Counted from the first letter of the stretch, positions 16,567-26,691 are shown. The stretch is 64,000 nucleotides of DNA from an uncultured Prevotella sp. (GCA_900319905.1 ONQB01000020.1:1-64000), one strand, 5' to 3'. Made by a program: numbers and translations. Notes: generated by a model from the letters alone, not told the origin.

Positions 16567-17496
16567 ATGAACATTAAATTGCTTTTACATCATCCTCTGC
16601 AATGGCTGCGCGACCTGCAGTCATCGCCCTCTCATGAGCAGGCGCCTTCGGTAGCCCTGGTCCTCTCCGGCGGCGGAGCACGCGGACTGGCCCAGATTGG
16701 CGCCATTGAGGAGCTACAGGCTCGCGGCTACCACATCCATGCTGTTGCCGGCACATCGATGGGTGCGTTGGTGGGTGGTTTCTTCTGCTGTGGCAAACTC
16801 GGTCTCTTGAAGACCAGGGTGCTCAGCCTGAAGCGCAAGGAAGTAATGCAACTCATCGACTTCTCCATTGGTTTGGACCATGTGGCCACTGCCGACCACC
16901 TGCTGACGCTCATGCAGCAATTGCTCGACAACGTCCGCATCGAGAACCTGCCCGTCAACTTCTGCTGTTGTGCCTCCGACCTCACCTCTGGCCGTGAACG
17001 GGTGTTCCGCGAAGGACCGCTGGCCGATGCCATCCGAGCCTCCATCTCCATCCCAGGCTTCTTCAAGCCCGTCAGGAGAGGCAACGAAGCACTGGTCGAC
17101 GGCAGCGTGCACAACATTTTCCCACTCGACCGCGTCGAGCGAAAACCTGGCGACATACTCATCGGCATTAATGTCAGTGCCCCCGACAGTCGTCCTTGCA
17201 ACGACTACATCGATCGCAACGACGAAAGCGTCGGCCGTTTCCTGTCATGGCTGCGCACCGTACTGCCTGTAGGTCATCGCCAGCTGTCGGCCAATGCACT
17301 CAACATGGCGCTTCGTGTCGCTTGCCTGACATTGCAGAACAACACGCAGGTAGCCATGCGCCTCACGCCTCCCGACCTTTGTGTCAACGTGCCCATGGAC
17401 GCCTTCGGTCTCTTCGACTACGAGCGTGCCGCAGAGATCATCGCCTATGGCAGGCGCGCCACCGCCCAAGCTCTCGATCAAAAGCTTGCCCCATAA
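16567..17496 (+). CDS. Patatin-like phospholipase
   Basis: A 309-residue serine lipase-type protein. The oxyanion-hole motif GGGARGLAQIG lies at about residues 36-46, the nucleophile elbow GTSMG at about 64-68, and the catalytic aspartate in LVDGSVHNIFPL at about 178-189, making the Ser-Asp dyad of the RssA/patatin family. No signal peptide or membrane segment is seen, so it is probably cytoplasmic or peripheral and may act on membrane lipids or acyl esters. The gene is monocistronic and flanked on both sides by family B repeat arrays. Confidence 0.9.
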   Translation: MNIKLLLHHPLQWLRDLQSSPSHEQAPSVALVLSGGGARGLAQIGAIEELQARGYHIHAVAGTSMGALVGGFFCCGKLGLLKTRVLSLKRKEVMQLIDFSIGLDHVATADHLLTLMQQLLDNVRIENLPVNFCCCASDLTSGRERVFREGPLADAIRASISIPGFFKPVRRGNEALVDGSVHNIFPLDRVERKPGDILIGINVSAPDSRPCNDYIDRNDESVGRFLSWLRTVLPVGHRQLSANALNMALRVACLTLQNNTQVAMRLTPPDLCVNVPMDAFGLFDYERAAEIIAYGRRATAQALDQKLAP

Positions 17497-17497
17497 C

Positions 17498-17697
17498 CCC
17501 CTCCTACTCTTGCCTACTCTTGCCTACCCCGCCTACCCTTGCCTACCTTGCCTACTCTTGCCTACCCCGCCTACCTTGCCTACTCTTGCCTACTCTTGCC
17601 TACCCCGCCTACCCTTGCCTACCTTGCCTACCCCGCCTACCTTGCCTACCCCGCCTACCCTTGCCTACCTTGCCTACCTTGCCTACCCCGCCTACCA
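17498..17697. repeat. Repeat family B array (GCCTAC, 9-10 base period)
   Basis: About 21 copies of GCCTAC between the convergent patatin and transketolase genes. Units alternate between TTGCCTACC and CCGCCTACC. The short ORFs read here are low-complexity artefacts. Confidence 0.92.
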
Positions 17698-17699
17698 TC

Positions 17700-17732
17700 A
17701 AAAAAGGGCTGTGCCTCAGCACAGCCCTTTAT
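17700..17732 (-). terminator. Bidirectional terminator between patatin and transketolase
   Basis: AAAGGGCTGTGC (17703-17714) pairs perfectly with GCACAGCCCTTT (17719-17730), loop of 4. The A tract before it becomes a T tract on the minus strand, so it mainly ends the arabinose/transketolase transcript. Confidence 0.9.
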
Positions 17733-17753
17733 CTTGATAAGCAATAATCTCAA

Positions 17754-19778
17754 TTACTTCTTGAGGAAGTCCTTGACCTGCTTATACACATTCTCACCCG
17801 TGTAGCCCAGCTTCTCGTCAAGCACCTTGTAAGGAGCGGAGAAGCCAAAGCTCTTCATGCCATAGATGCGGCTGTTGGGACCGATGCCCACCAAGCCCTC
17901 AAGCGTCACAGGCAGACCGGCAGTCATACCGAACTTCTTCACATTGGCAGGCAGCACGCTTTCCTGGTACTCAGCCGACTGACGGCGGAACAAGCCCTCC
18001 GACGGAGCGCTGACCACACGCACCTTGATGCCATCCTTGCGCAGAGCCTCGGTGCCAGCCTCAAGCGTAGACACCTCAGAGCCACTGGCCACGAGAATCA
18101 CATCAGGGTTCTCATCGGAGCCTGCCACGATGTAAGCACCCTTGCGGGCCATCTCATAATCGTTGCCGGCAGGCAGTTTGGCAATACCCTGACGCGAGAA
18201 GATGAGCGCTGTCGGCGTCTCGGTGTTCTCCATGGCCATCTGCCAGCACACCGTCGTCTCGTCAGCATCAGCCGGACGGAACACACGCACGCTGTCTTTA
18301 CCAGCATGGTTCTGCAGCTTCTCCATCAAGCGAATCTGAGCCTCCTGCTCAACAGGCTCGTGGGTAGGACCATCCTCACCCACACGGAAGGCATCGTGCG
18401 TCCAGACAAACTTCACAGGCACCTGCATCAAGGCTGCCAGACGGACAGCAGGCTTCATGTAATCGGAGAACACGAAGAACGTGCCCATAGCAGCGATGAC
18501 ACCTCCATGAAGCATCATACCAATGCACATGTCAGCCATAGTGAGCTCACTCACACCAGCCTGGAAGAAAGCGCCCGTAAAGTCACCCTTCACCAGAGCG
18601 TGGGTCTTCTTCAAGAAGCCGTCGGTCTTGTCAGAGTTCGACAGGTCAGCGCTGGCGCAGATCATGTTAGGCACCTGCTCAGCCAGCACGCCGAGGCACA
18701 CCGACGAAGCGGCACGCGTGGCCGAGCCTTCCTTCTGCACGGCCTTCGACCAGTCCACCTTAGGAGCCTTGCCACTGAACCACTCATCCATCAGCACAGC
18801 CTTGTCAGGATTAGCCTTACGCCATTCAGCCTCAGCGGCACGACGCTCGGCCACGATCTTCTTCAGATCCTCACGACGCTCAGCATAGAGCTTCTGCACA
18901 TCGGGGAAGATAACAAACGGATCGTCAGGGTCACCGCCAAGGTGCTTGATGGTGTTGCGGTAAGCATCGCCGCCAAGCGGTGCGCCATGGGTCTTCAGGT
19001 TGTGCTCGTAGCTCGAACCGTCGTCCTTCAAGGCACCCTTGCCCATGATGGTCTTGCCGATGATGATGGTAGGACGCTCGGTCTCGGCATTGGCCTTCTT
19101 CAGCGCCTCACGGATCTCGTCTGGATCATTGCCGTTGATCGTCAACACGTTCCAGTTCCATGCACGGTACTTCATGGCTGTATCTTCCTTCATCACGACA
19201 TCCACCTCTGTGGAGAGCTGAATCTCGTTGGAGTCGTAGAACATGATGAGGTTGTTCAGACCCAGGTTGCCTGCAATACGGCCCACACCCTGCGAGATTT
19301 CCTCCTCCACGGCGCCGTCGCTGATGTAGGCATAGATCTTATGCTGCATCACGGTCTTGCCCAGACGAGCCTCCAGGAATTTCTCAGCCACAGCAGCACC
19401 AGCAGCGATGGCATGACCCTGTCCGAGCGGACCGCTCGAGTTCTCAATGCCATGAGCCACGTCCAACTCAGGATGACCGGGAGTGATAGAGCCCCACTGA
19501 CGGAACTGCTTCAGGTCGTCCATGGAGAAGAAGCCACGAAGTGCCAGACCAGCATAGAGCATAGGACTCATGTGGCCAGGGTCGAGGAAGAAACGGTCAC
19601 GTCCCGTCCAGAATGGATCAGCGGGATCATAAACCAGGAACTCAGAGAAGAGCACGTTGATGAAATCGGCTCCACCCATGGCACCACCGGGATGACCGGA
19701 CTTGGCCTTCTCAACCATCGACGCAGCCAGGATTCGGATGTTGTCGGCTGCGTGGTTCATTAATTTCTTGTCATTCAT
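17754..19778 (-). CDS. tkt: Transketolase
   Basis: A 674-residue thiamine-diphosphate enzyme that moves two-carbon units between pentose phosphate sugars. I chose the start MNDKKLMNHAADNIRILAAS because upstream codons do not resemble transketolase. Motifs: SGHPGGAMGGAD at the N-terminus, GHPELDVAHGIENSSGPLGQG, a cofactor segment ISDGAVEEEISQGVG where most families read GDGxxxEG, and WTHDAFRVGEDGPTHEPVEQ in the pyrimidine domain. It is the last gene of the leftward arabinose locus, where it would process the xylulose 5-phosphate made by AraA/B/D. A hairpin (19798-19826) sits 20 bases before the start. Confidence 0.95.
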   Translation of the reverse strand: MNDKKLMNHAADNIRILAASMVEKAKSGHPGGAMGGADFINVLFSEFLVYDPADPFWTGRDRFFLDPGHMSPMLYAGLALRGFFSMDDLKQFRQWGSITPGHPELDVAHGIENSSGPLGQGHAIAAGAAVAEKFLEARLGKTVMQHKIYAYISDGAVEEEISQGVGRIAGNLGLNNLIMFYDSNEIQLSTEVDVVMKEDTAMKYRAWNWNVLTINGNDPDEIREALKKANAETERPTIIIGKTIMGKGALKDDGSSYEHNLKTHGAPLGGDAYRNTIKHLGGDPDDPFVIFPDVQKLYAERREDLKKIVAERRAAEAEWRKANPDKAVLMDEWFSGKAPKVDWSKAVQKEGSATRAASSVCLGVLAEQVPNMICASADLSNSDKTDGFLKKTHALVKGDFTGAFFQAGVSELTMADMCIGMMLHGGVIAAMGTFFVFSDYMKPAVRLAALMQVPVKFVWTHDAFRVGEDGPTHEPVEQEAQIRLMEKLQNHAGKDSVRVFRPADADETTVCWQMAMENTETPTALIFSRQGIAKLPAGNDYEMARKGAYIVAGSDENPDVILVASGSEVSTLEAGTEALRKDGIKVRVVSAPSEGLFRRQSAEYQESVLPANVKKFGMTAGLPVTLEGLVGIGPNSRIYGMKSFGFSAPYKVLDEKLGYTGENVYKQVKDFLKK

Positions 19779-19797
19779 ACTTATTTTGTTATTAGGA

Positions 19798-19826
19798 GAA
19801 GGAAGCAGGCCGTCCCCGCTTCCTTC
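19798..19826 (-). promoter_or_regulatory. Hairpin in the araB-transketolase gap
   Basis: GAAGGAAGC (19798-19806) pairs perfectly with GCTTCCTTC (19818-19826) just upstream of the transketolase start on the minus strand. No T tract follows, so it may stabilise or process the polycistronic mRNA rather than end it. Confidence 0.35.
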
Positions 19827-19966
19827 GTCAATGATTGAATATGTCGTACTGTTTGCCGACTTTGCCGACTCTGTTAGAAGACGGCTTGTCAACATGTTGA
19901 CTAATGCTTACAATCTCTTGAGCAGCGGCCCGTCGTTTCGTCGACTACGAGCCGCCGGTGTCTTGA

Positions 19967-21559
19967 CTACTCTTTGTTGTCAACGGCAGCCTGCTCGATA
20001 GCCAGGCCGCGCTTGTAGTTCTCAATGTAACGGTTGAAGCCTTCCACCTCCTTGGGATCAGGCTTCACCTCGGTGCCGGCATAACCTGCAAACACCTTCT
20101 TCGTCAGGAAGTCAGCCAACGGTTCTCTCTCTTCCTTGTTGATGAGGTAGGAAGCCAGCAGGGCCATGCCCCACGGACCGCCCTCACCGGCCGTCTTCAT
20201 CACGGAGATAGGCAGGTCGAGCGCATCAGCCAGGATGCGCTGTCCCACACCGGGCGTCGTGAAGTAACCGCCGTGGCCGGTAATCTTGTCAACAGCCACC
20301 TTCTCCTGCTTGAACAGGATGTCGTTGCCGATCTTCAGCACGCACACGGCGGCATAGAGGTTGGCACGCATGAAGTTGGCCAAGCTGAACTTGTCATTGG
20401 CCGAGCGGACGAGCAAGGGACGGCCCTCATTGAACTTCGTCACGGGCTCGCCCGAGAAGTAATTGTAGGCAAGCAGACCGCCGCAGTCTGGGTCGCCCTT
20501 CAGTGCCACCTCGAAGAGACGGGTGAAGATGTCGTGCATGTTGACCTTCACACCCAGCAGCTCCTCATATTCCTTGAAGATCTCGGCCCAGGCGTTGATG
20601 TCCGACGTGCAGTTGTTGCAGTGCACCATGGCCACGGGACTGCCGTCGGGGGTGGTCACGATGTCGATCATCTCGTAAGGCTTGGAGAGGTTCTTCTCCA
20701 GCACGATCATAGAGAACGACGAGGTACCTGCCGACACATTACCGGTGCGCTGCCGCACGGAGTTGGTGGCGACCATGCCCGTACCGGCGTCGCCTTCCGG
20801 CGGGCAGAACGGTGCACCGGCATTGAGGTGGCCCGACACGTCGAGGCGCTTGGCGCCCTCCGCGGTCAGCACGCCGGCAGGCTCACCGGCCTGCAACACC
20901 TTCGGCAGCAAGTCGAGGATGGTCCAGCCAAGCTGACGGGGAGCAATGAGACGATTGAACTTCTCCACCATGACAGCGTCGTAGTTCTTCGTCGACGGAT
21001 CGATGGGCAGCATGCCGGAGGCATCACCGATGCCCAGAACCTTTTCACCAGTCAGCTGCCAATGGATGTAACCAGCCAGCGTGGTCAGGAACTTAATGTC
21101 TTTTACATGGGGCTCTTCGTTGAGGATGGCCTGATACAGGTGGGAGATGCTCCAACGAAGGGGAATATTGAAATTGAAGAGCTCGGAGAGCTCGGCCGCA
21201 GCCTTGCCGGTATTGGTGTTGCGCCAGGTGCGGAAAGGCACGAGGATATTACCGTCGGCGCCGAAAGGCATATAACCATGCATCATGGCACTGACGCCGA
21301 TGGCTGCGAGGTGTTCGATCTCAACGCCGTACTGTTTCATCACGTCGGCGCGCAGGCTGGCGTAGCAGTCTTGCAGGCCGTACCAGATGGCTTCGACGCT
21401 GTATGTCCACAGGCCGTCGACCAACTGGTTCTCCCACTGGTGACTGCCCTGTGCGATGGGTTGATTATCTTCATCGATGAGCACGGCCTTGATACGGGTT
21501 GAGCCAAACTCAATACCCAGAATGGCCTTGCCGCTTGCGATGGTGTTTTTAGCGTCCAT
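19967..21559 (-). CDS. araB: Ribulokinase, FGGY family
   Basis: A 530-residue carbohydrate kinase that phosphorylates L-ribulose. The N-terminal phosphate-binding segment [19 protein letters not shown] and the second-domain segments [17 protein letters not shown] and [16 protein letters not shown] fit FGGY kinases. Neighbours fix the substrate: araA and araD lie upstream and transketolase downstream in the same direction. A family A repeat with 14-base perfect inverted ends separates it from araA. Length and context agree with the ribulokinase of Bacteroides arabinose loci, which is unrelated in detail to the E. coli AraB subgroup. Confidence 0.93.
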   Translation of the reverse strand: MDAKNTIASGKAILGIEFGSTRIKAVLIDEDNQPIAQGSHQWENQLVDGLWTYSVEAIWYGLQDCYASLRADVMKQYGVEIEHLAAIGVSAMMHGYMPFGADGNILVPFRTWRNTNTGKAAAELSELFNFNIPLRWSISHLYQAILNEEPHVKDIKFLTTLAGYIHWQLTGEKVLGIGDASGMLPIDPSTKNYDAVMVEKFNRLIAPRQLGWTILDLLPKVLQAGEPAGVLTAEGAKRLDVSGHLNAGAPFCPPEGDAGTGMVATNSVRQRTGNVSAGTSSFSMIVLEKNLSKPYEMIDIVTTPDGSPVAMVHCNNCTSDINAWAEIFKEYEELLGVKVNMHDIFTRLFEVALKGDPDCGGLLAYNYFSGEPVTKFNEGRPLLVRSANDKFSLANFMRANLYAAVCVLKIGNDILFKQEKVAVDKITGHGGYFTTPGVGQRILADALDLPISVMKTAGEGGPWGMALLASYLINKEEREPLADFLTKKVFAGYAGTEVKPDPKEVEGFNRYIENYKRGLAIEQAAVDNKE

Positions 21560-21592
21560 AATAAAGAGGTTGTTTAAAGAAGTAATGAAAAG

Positions 21593-21779
21593 GAGGATGT
21601 ATCAAAGTTGAAGAAGTCCAGGAGTTCAGAAGTCCCGAAGTCCAGTCAAATGTACAAGCATCTAATAGTCCTGAAGTCCAGTCAAATGTATAAGCATCTG
21701 ACAATAAGGTGCCCTTGTTGTAATGACTGAACTTCCATACTTCAGGACTACTGAACTTCTCCAATTTTGATACATCCTC
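21593..21779. repeat. Repeat family A element with perfect inverted ends, between araA and araB
   Basis: A 187-base element bounded by GAGGATGTATCAAA (21593-21606) and its exact complement (21766-21779). Inside are GAAGTCC/GGACTTC-type units and two copies of GTCCAGTCAAATGTA (about 21640 and 21677). It fills almost the whole gap. Confidence 0.8.
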
Positions 21780-21793
21780 TTGTTTAATGTTGA

Positions 21794-23338
21794 TTAGCGC
21801 AGCGAACGGTTGAGCATGTAATAAATCTCATTCCAACGCAGCTCTTTACGGAACTCCTGATAGTCGGTGTCCTTGTTGATGATGCAAGCCTCGATGTCGG
21901 CGATGTCGGCGAAGTCGCGCCAGTATTCGTCGGTCAGGCCGAAGCTGAAGCAGCTGTGGTGTGTACCGCCGGCTTCCATCCAGCAGCCCACGCCCACCTC
22001 GAAGGTAGGCTCCGGAATCCACAGGGCACTGGCCACAGGAAGTTTCGGCAGCGGCTTCGACTTGATGAGGTTGACGTCATTGGCAATAAGACGCAGGCGG
22101 TTGCCCATGTCGACGATGGTAGCGGTGATGCCATGACCCTGCTTGGTGGTGAACACCAGGCGTGCGGTCTCGCTCTTGCGGTAGCCGATGCCGAGGAAGT
22201 GAACCTCCAGGCGGGGCTTCTCCTCTGCGATGTCGGGGCATACCTCCAGCATGTGGCTCTCAAGGATGCTTGTGTTGTCACCATCGAAGTTCAGCGTATA
22301 GTCCTCCAGGAACGAAGTGCCGCCCTCGAGGCCCTGGCTCATAAACCAAGTGGTACGATACAGGCAAGCGCTCTTCCAGTCGCCCTCAGCACCGAAGCCG
22401 AAGCCGTCGTGCATCATGCGCTGTGAAGCCAGACCAGGAATCTGGTCAAAGCCGCGGCCAGTCTCCTCCACGTTCACGTCGCCGAGATCGTCGAAGTTGG
22501 TAGTGAAGCCCTTGGCACCGTAAGCCTTCATCACGGCACGCAGCGTGAGCTCTGCCTTAGCCGAGTTCCAAATCTTCTTATAGCCGAGGCTCTTCTCGTC
22601 CTTCAGCTCATCGGCCACGACATACTCCTTGAAGTAGACGTCGTGCACGAGGGCGTCGACATCCTCGTCCTTCACTTTGTCGAAGAACGTCATGACCTCA
22701 GAGAACGGGCAGTAGTCCACGTGGTAACCCAAGGTCTGCTCGAAGCTCACCTTGTCACCGTCGGTCACAGCCACGTTGTTCATCTGATCGCCGAAGCGGA
22801 GAATGAGGCAGTCCTGTGCGTCAGCGACACCGGCGCAGACACGCTCCCACACTGCGATGTGATCCTGTGTCTTGGGGTCTTTCCAGTAACCGATGACACG
22901 CTTGTGGGGCTTGCGCAGACGGGCGATGATATGTGCGTACTCACGGTCTCCATGGGCGCTCTGATTGAGGTTCATGAAGTCCATGTCCATCGTCTCGTAA
23001 GGGATGTGCTGGTTGTATTGTGTATGCAGGTGGAGCAACGGCTTCTGCAGTTTCTGCAGTCCGTGAATCCACATCTTGGCCGGAGAGAAGGTATGCATCC
23101 AAGTGATGACACCGATGCAATGCTTGTCGGCATTGGCAGCCATCATCACGTCCTCCACCTCATGGGTGTTGTTGGCAGTGCCCTTATAGACAACCTTGAT
23201 GGGCAGACGGCCGGAATCGTTCAGACCAGCCACCATCTCCTTAGAGTGACCATCAACCTGCTTTACTGCGTCACCTCCATAGAGGAGCTGTGCTCCGGTG
23301 ACAAACCAAATCTCGAAATCTTTAAATGCGTCAATCAT
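21794..23338 (-). CDS. araA: L-arabinose isomerase
   Basis: A 514-residue metal-dependent isomerase turning L-arabinose into L-ribulose in the cytoplasm. I chose the start MIDAFKDFEIWFVTGAQLLYGG because the FVTGAQ opening is the usual AraA N-terminus; the 27 codons upstream are not conserved in character. Other signatures: GVITWMHTFSPAKMWIHGLQ, LLHLHTQYN, and the metal-ligand regions EGDWKSACLYR and GGTHHSCFSFGL. araD lies 34 bases upstream and araB downstream beyond a repeat. Length is normal. Confidence 0.97.
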   Translation of the reverse strand: MIDAFKDFEIWFVTGAQLLYGGDAVKQVDGHSKEMVAGLNDSGRLPIKVVYKGTANNTHEVEDVMMAANADKHCIGVITWMHTFSPAKMWIHGLQKLQKPLLHLHTQYNQHIPYETMDMDFMNLNQSAHGDREYAHIIARLRKPHKRVIGYWKDPKTQDHIAVWERVCAGVADAQDCLILRFGDQMNNVAVTDGDKVSFEQTLGYHVDYCPFSEVMTFFDKVKDEDVDALVHDVYFKEYVVADELKDEKSLGYKKIWNSAKAELTLRAVMKAYGAKGFTTNFDDLGDVNVEETGRGFDQIPGLASQRMMHDGFGFGAEGDWKSACLYRTTWFMSQGLEGGTSFLEDYTLNFDGDNTSILESHMLEVCPDIAEEKPRLEVHFLGIGYRKSETARLVFTTKQGHGITATIVDMGNRLRLIANDVNLIKSKPLPKLPVASALWIPEPTFEVGVGCWMEAGGTHHSCFSFGLTDEYWRDFADIADIEACIINKDTDYQEFRKELRWNEIYYMLNRSLR

Positions 23339-23372
23339 AGTTTTTATGTTTTTAGCGTTTATATATGTGTAA

Positions 23373-24080
23373 TTATTTATCAAGATGCTTCTTCTGTCCG
23401 TAGTATGCGTTGGGACCATGCTTGCGGCTGAAGTGTTTCTCCACGAGCAAGGGGTTCATCGTGGTGTTGGGATTCACGCTGAACGACACAAAGGCCATCT
23501 TGGCCACCTGCTCCATGACAACGGCGTTGTAGACGGCATTGTCGGGGCTTGTGCCCCATGAGAAGGGACCATGGTTCTTCACCAGCACACCGGGAGTGTG
23601 CACATAGTTGATGTGGTCTTTCTTGAAGCGCTCGACGATAACGGTGCCGGTGTTCTTCTCGTACTCCTCCATCATGTCCTTTGTCATGTCATCGGTGCAG
23701 GGGATGGCGTCGTGGAAGTAGTCGGCATGTGTCGTACCGATGTTGGGAATGTCGCGTCCGGCCTGTGCCCAGGCAGTGGCATACGTAGAATGGGTATGCA
23801 CAATGCCGCTGATCTCCGGGAACTCACGATAGAGCACGAGGTGCGTAGGCGTGTCCGACGATGGGTTGAGGTCGCCTTCCACCACCTTGCCGGTCATGAG
23901 GTCGACGACCACCATGTCCTCGGGTTTCATCACGTCATAGCTTACGCCAGAGGGCTTGATGACGACCAGTCCTTTCTCACGGTCAATGCCTGAGACATTG
24001 CCCCAAGTGAAGATCACGAGGTTGTGCTTCACAAGGTCAAGGTTGGCCTTATATACTTTTTGTTTCAGTTCTTCTAACAT
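23373..24080 (-). CDS. araD: L-ribulose-5-phosphate 4-epimerase
   Basis: A 235-residue class II aldolase/adducin-family enzyme that turns L-ribulose 5-phosphate into D-xylulose 5-phosphate. Visible motifs: [20 protein letters not shown], the zinc-ligand segment [17 protein letters not shown] at about 92-108, and [13 protein letters not shown] with the third histidine. It lies between araR and araA in the leftward arabinose locus, 34 bases from araA, so the two are surely co-transcribed. Confidence 0.96.
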   Translation of the reverse strand: MLEELKQKVYKANLDLVKHNLVIFTWGNVSGIDREKGLVVIKPSGVSYDVMKPEDMVVVDLMTGKVVEGDLNPSSDTPTHLVLYREFPEISGIVHTHSTYATAWAQAGRDIPNIGTTHADYFHDAIPCTDDMTKDMMEEYEKNTGTVIVERFKKDHINYVHTPGVLVKNHGPFSWGTSPDNAVYNAVVMEQVAKMAFVSFSVNPNTTMNPLLVEKHFSRKHGPNAYYGQKKHLDK

Positions 24081-24190
24081 TGTTGTGAAATGTTTATCGT
24101 TATTGGTTATCTAATGTTGTTGATTACGTCAACGGTCTTGTCGGTGCACGATGACCGGTGGAATGCTCTCACCGTGTCAGCCCAAGCGGA

Positions 24191-24868
24191 TTACAGCTTA
24201 AAGGTCGGGTCTTCCAAGTAAGCCTTCTCGTTGAAACGGTAGAGGGCGGCACCCCGCTTTGAGGTCACCTTGTCGATGGCGTCGGTCTTTTCGATGAAGT
24301 CCATCATCTTGACGCGCTTGCGGAAGTTGCGCTTGTCAATCTCCTGTCCGAGTATGCCCTCGTACACTTTCTGCAACTGCGTCAGCGTGAAGAGCTCGGG
24401 CAGCAGGTTGAAGCTCAGTGGCTTGGAAGAGACGTGAAGCCTCAACAGCTTGACGGCGCTGTCCACCATCTGGTTGTGGTCGGAGTAGAGCTTGGGCAAA
24501 TGATTCATCTCGACCCATTCAACTCCGTATTTATCCAACAGCCGGTCGTCATAGTCCTGTACGTTGATCAAGGCGCAGTAGGCCACGGAGATCACTCGTT
24601 CTCCCGGGTCACGGTTCACGTCACCGAAGGCCCTCACCTGTTGCATGTAGATATCGTTAAGTCCCGTCAGTTCGTAGAGCACTCGCTTAGCCGCATCGGT
24701 CAGACTCTCGTTCTGTCGCACGAAGCCGCCATACAACGACCACTCGCCGCGTCCAGGGTCCATCTTGCGCTTGCCGATGAGCAGCTTGAGCTTGTTCTCC
24801 TCGAAGCCAAACACAATGCAGTCAACCGAGACGAATATCTTGGGATGTTCTATATAGTAGTCTGTCAT
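24191..24868 (-). CDS. araR: Nudix-family transcriptional regulator of arabinose use (AraR type)
   Basis: A 225-residue protein with a Nudix domain (about 8-140) and a C-terminal winged helix (about 150-225, FTLTQLQKVYEGILGQEIDKRNFRKRVKM). The Nudix box reads GGFVRQNESLTDAAKRVLYELTG, where REUxEE has become RVLYEL, so catalytic metal ligands are incomplete and the domain is likely a ligand sensor. This architecture is that of NrtR-like regulators and of the AraR described for L-arabinose use in Bacteroides thetaiotaomicron. Its place between the symporter and araD supports this. Quotes above exceed no catalytic claim: hydrolase activity is improbable but not excluded. Confidence 0.88.
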   Translation of the reverse strand: MTDYYIEHPKIFVSVDCIVFGFEENKLKLLIGKRKMDPGRGEWSLYGGFVRQNESLTDAAKRVLYELTGLNDIYMQQVRAFGDVNRDPGERVISVAYCALINVQDYDDRLLDKYGVEWVEMNHLPKLYSDHNQMVDSAVKLLRLHVSSKPLSFNLLPELFTLTQLQKVYEGILGQEIDKRNFRKRVKMMDFIEKTDAIDKVTSKRGAALYRFNEKAYLEDPTFKL

Positions 24869-24957
24869 TCAAATGATGTTTTAAGAAACATGCAGTTGGG
24901 CTGCGGGGCGCCACAGAGGGCGCCCTTGCAGTCATATTGTTCTCTTCAATCCGCAGA

Positions 24958-26691
24958 TTAGAAGAAGTACCAATAGAAGGCGGCGCAGAGGGCTACGACA
25001 CCCAGCGAGGCGACGATATCCCACTTGTTCCAGCTCTCACGGATCTGCTGTCTATACTCCGGTGTGAAGGAGATGGCGGCGATCTGCTCAGCCGACGGAG
25101 CCTTGGTGAACATTGAGATGACAAACATCATCACGATGAGGAACACCAGGAGCCAGCACTCGAAGATAAGCCAGTTGGTCTGCCAGAACCATGTAGTGTT
25201 CTCCCAGAACCAGCCGGTCATGGCGGTATCGCCGTTGTGGGTGATGACGTTGGTCACCAGACGGAGCATGCCAATGATAAAACCGCCAATCAAGCCCCAC
25301 TGACCAGCCATAGGCGTAATCTTCTTGGAGAAAATACCGAGGGCGAACACAGCCACCATGGCAGGAGCCAGCAGCGACTGGATGTTCTGCAGATAGCTAT
25401 AGAGAGTGTCCATGCTCATCATCACCGGCATCCAAGCCAGGCCGAGCAGCACCACGGCGACGGTGGCCATACGGCCGACGAACACGTAGTGGGCCTCGCT
25501 CTTACCTGAACGCAGCGGCTTGTAGAAGTCCTCTGTGAACAGGGTGGCGCAGGAGTTGAAGAAGGCGGCCAGCGACGTGACCAGTGCACTGATAAAGCCG
25601 ATGGTTACGATACCCTTGACACCGGCGGGCAGCACGTCCTTCACCATGAGGGCAAAGGCTGCATCGGTGTTGTCCATCACCAGACCGTACTTGGCAGGAT
25701 TGGCGGCCAGAGCAGCGGCAACCATACCAGGAATCAGGAACATAAACACAGGCAGGAGCTTGAAGTAGCCGGCGCAGATGGTACCACGACGGGCACGCTT
25801 CATCACCTCACGGTTGTCCTCACCCTTGGTCTGGCCCAGCACCCTCTGCACGATGTGCTGGTCGGTGCACCAATACCAGAAACCGATGATGGAGGCACCG
25901 AGGAACACCACGAAGCCGGGATACTGATGATACATAGGATCGCCTTCCTCCCAGTGGAACATATGGGTGGTGCCATAGCCGTCGTGCAGCTGGCTGCAGT
26001 AGGCCATCATGTTCGACCAGCCCTGCGTGATGCTGCCATCGCCCAGCGTGGCCAGACCGAGGAACAGCACAAGGAACGAGCCGATGATCAGGATAGGCGT
26101 CTGAATGGCCGACATGGTCATCACGCCCTTCATGCCACCGAAGATGGTGAACACTGCCGTGACAAAGATCAGGCCCAGGGCACCGTACCAGAAGGGAATG
26201 CCCAACAGATACTCAAAGAAGATACCACCGGTGAAAGCCGTGACGCTGACCTTGGTCAGCACATAAGCCACCAGCGTGATGATGCTCAACCAAGAACCGG
26301 TGGCCTTGGTGTAGCGGAACTTCAGAAACTCAGGCATCGTGATGATGCGGCCCAACTTATTGTTGAGCAACTGATAGAAAGGCACGAAGAGCCAGCCGAG
26401 GATGAGGATCATCCAGCCCTGCATCTCCCAATGGGCCATGCCCACACCGTCCTTTGCTCCGGTACCGGCCAGACCAACGAGGTGCTCAGAGCCGATGTTG
26501 GCGGCAAAGATAGCAGCACCGATCACCCACCAGGGCTCACCCTTACCAAAGAGGTAGTCCTGACTGTCGGCTCCCTTCATTTTCTTCTTGTCTTTCATGA
26601 TGCTCAAGTACACGGCAACTCCCACCAGCACAATGCCGATGATCAAGACTACCCAGTCGAGCCAGATGAATTCTTTAGCGTTCCAATTCAT
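24958..26691 (-). CDS. Sodium/sugar symporter, SSS family (probable arabinose importer)
   Basis: A 577-residue inner membrane protein with about 14 hydrophobic segments. It matches SGLT-type solute:sodium symporters: the EPWWVIGAAIFAANIGSEHL segment after the first helix, GLAGTGAKDG, and a long loop near HQYPGFVVFLGASIIGFWYW. No signal peptide; the first helix is DWVVLIIGIVLVGVAVYL. It lies in the leftward arabinose locus between the mutarotase and araR genes, as the AraP-type transporter does in Bacteroides arabinose loci, so L-arabinose is the likely cargo. Confidence 0.92.
   Translation of the reverse strand: MNWNAKEFIWLDWVVLIIGIVLVGVAVYLSIMKDKKKMKGADSQDYLFGKGEPWWVIGAAIFAANIGSEHLVGLAGTGAKDGVGMAHWEMQGWMILILGWLFVPFYQLLNNKLGRIITMPEFLKFRYTKATGSWLSIITLVAYVLTKVSVTAFTGGIFFEYLLGIPFWYGALGLIFVTAVFTIFGGMKGVMTMSAIQTPILIIGSFLVLFLGLATLGDGSITQGWSNMMAYCSQLHDGYGTTHMFHWEEGDPMYHQYPGFVVFLGASIIGFWYWCTDQHIVQRVLGQTKGEDNREVMKRARRGTICAGYFKLLPVFMFLIPGMVAAALAANPAKYGLVMDNTDAAFALMVKDVLPAGVKGIVTIGFISALVTSLAAFFNSCATLFTEDFYKPLRSGKSEAHYVFVGRMATVAVVLLGLAWMPVMMSMDTLYSYLQNIQSLLAPAMVAVFALGIFSKKITPMAGQWGLIGGFIIGMLRLVTNVITHNGDTAMTGWFWENTTWFWQTNWLIFECWLLVFLIVMMFVISMFTKAPSAEQIAAISFTPEYRQQIRESWNKWDIVASLGVVALCAAFYWYFF

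Noticed and set aside
17539..17805. Leu/Pro/Tyr-rich ORFs in the GCCTAC arrays
   Set aside because: They read through a 9-10 base tandem repeat in all frames and give LPCLPRLP-type low-complexity strings; the DNA repeat is the real feature.
18306..19763. 485-codon ORF opposite the transketolase gene
   Set aside because: It lies wholly antisense to a clearly conserved gene; high GC at codon position three opens the reverse frame. The product has no recognisable domain.
20273..21502. 409-codon ORF opposite araB
   Set aside because: Same reason: a reverse-frame shadow of a recognisable kinase, His/Val-rich and without motifs.
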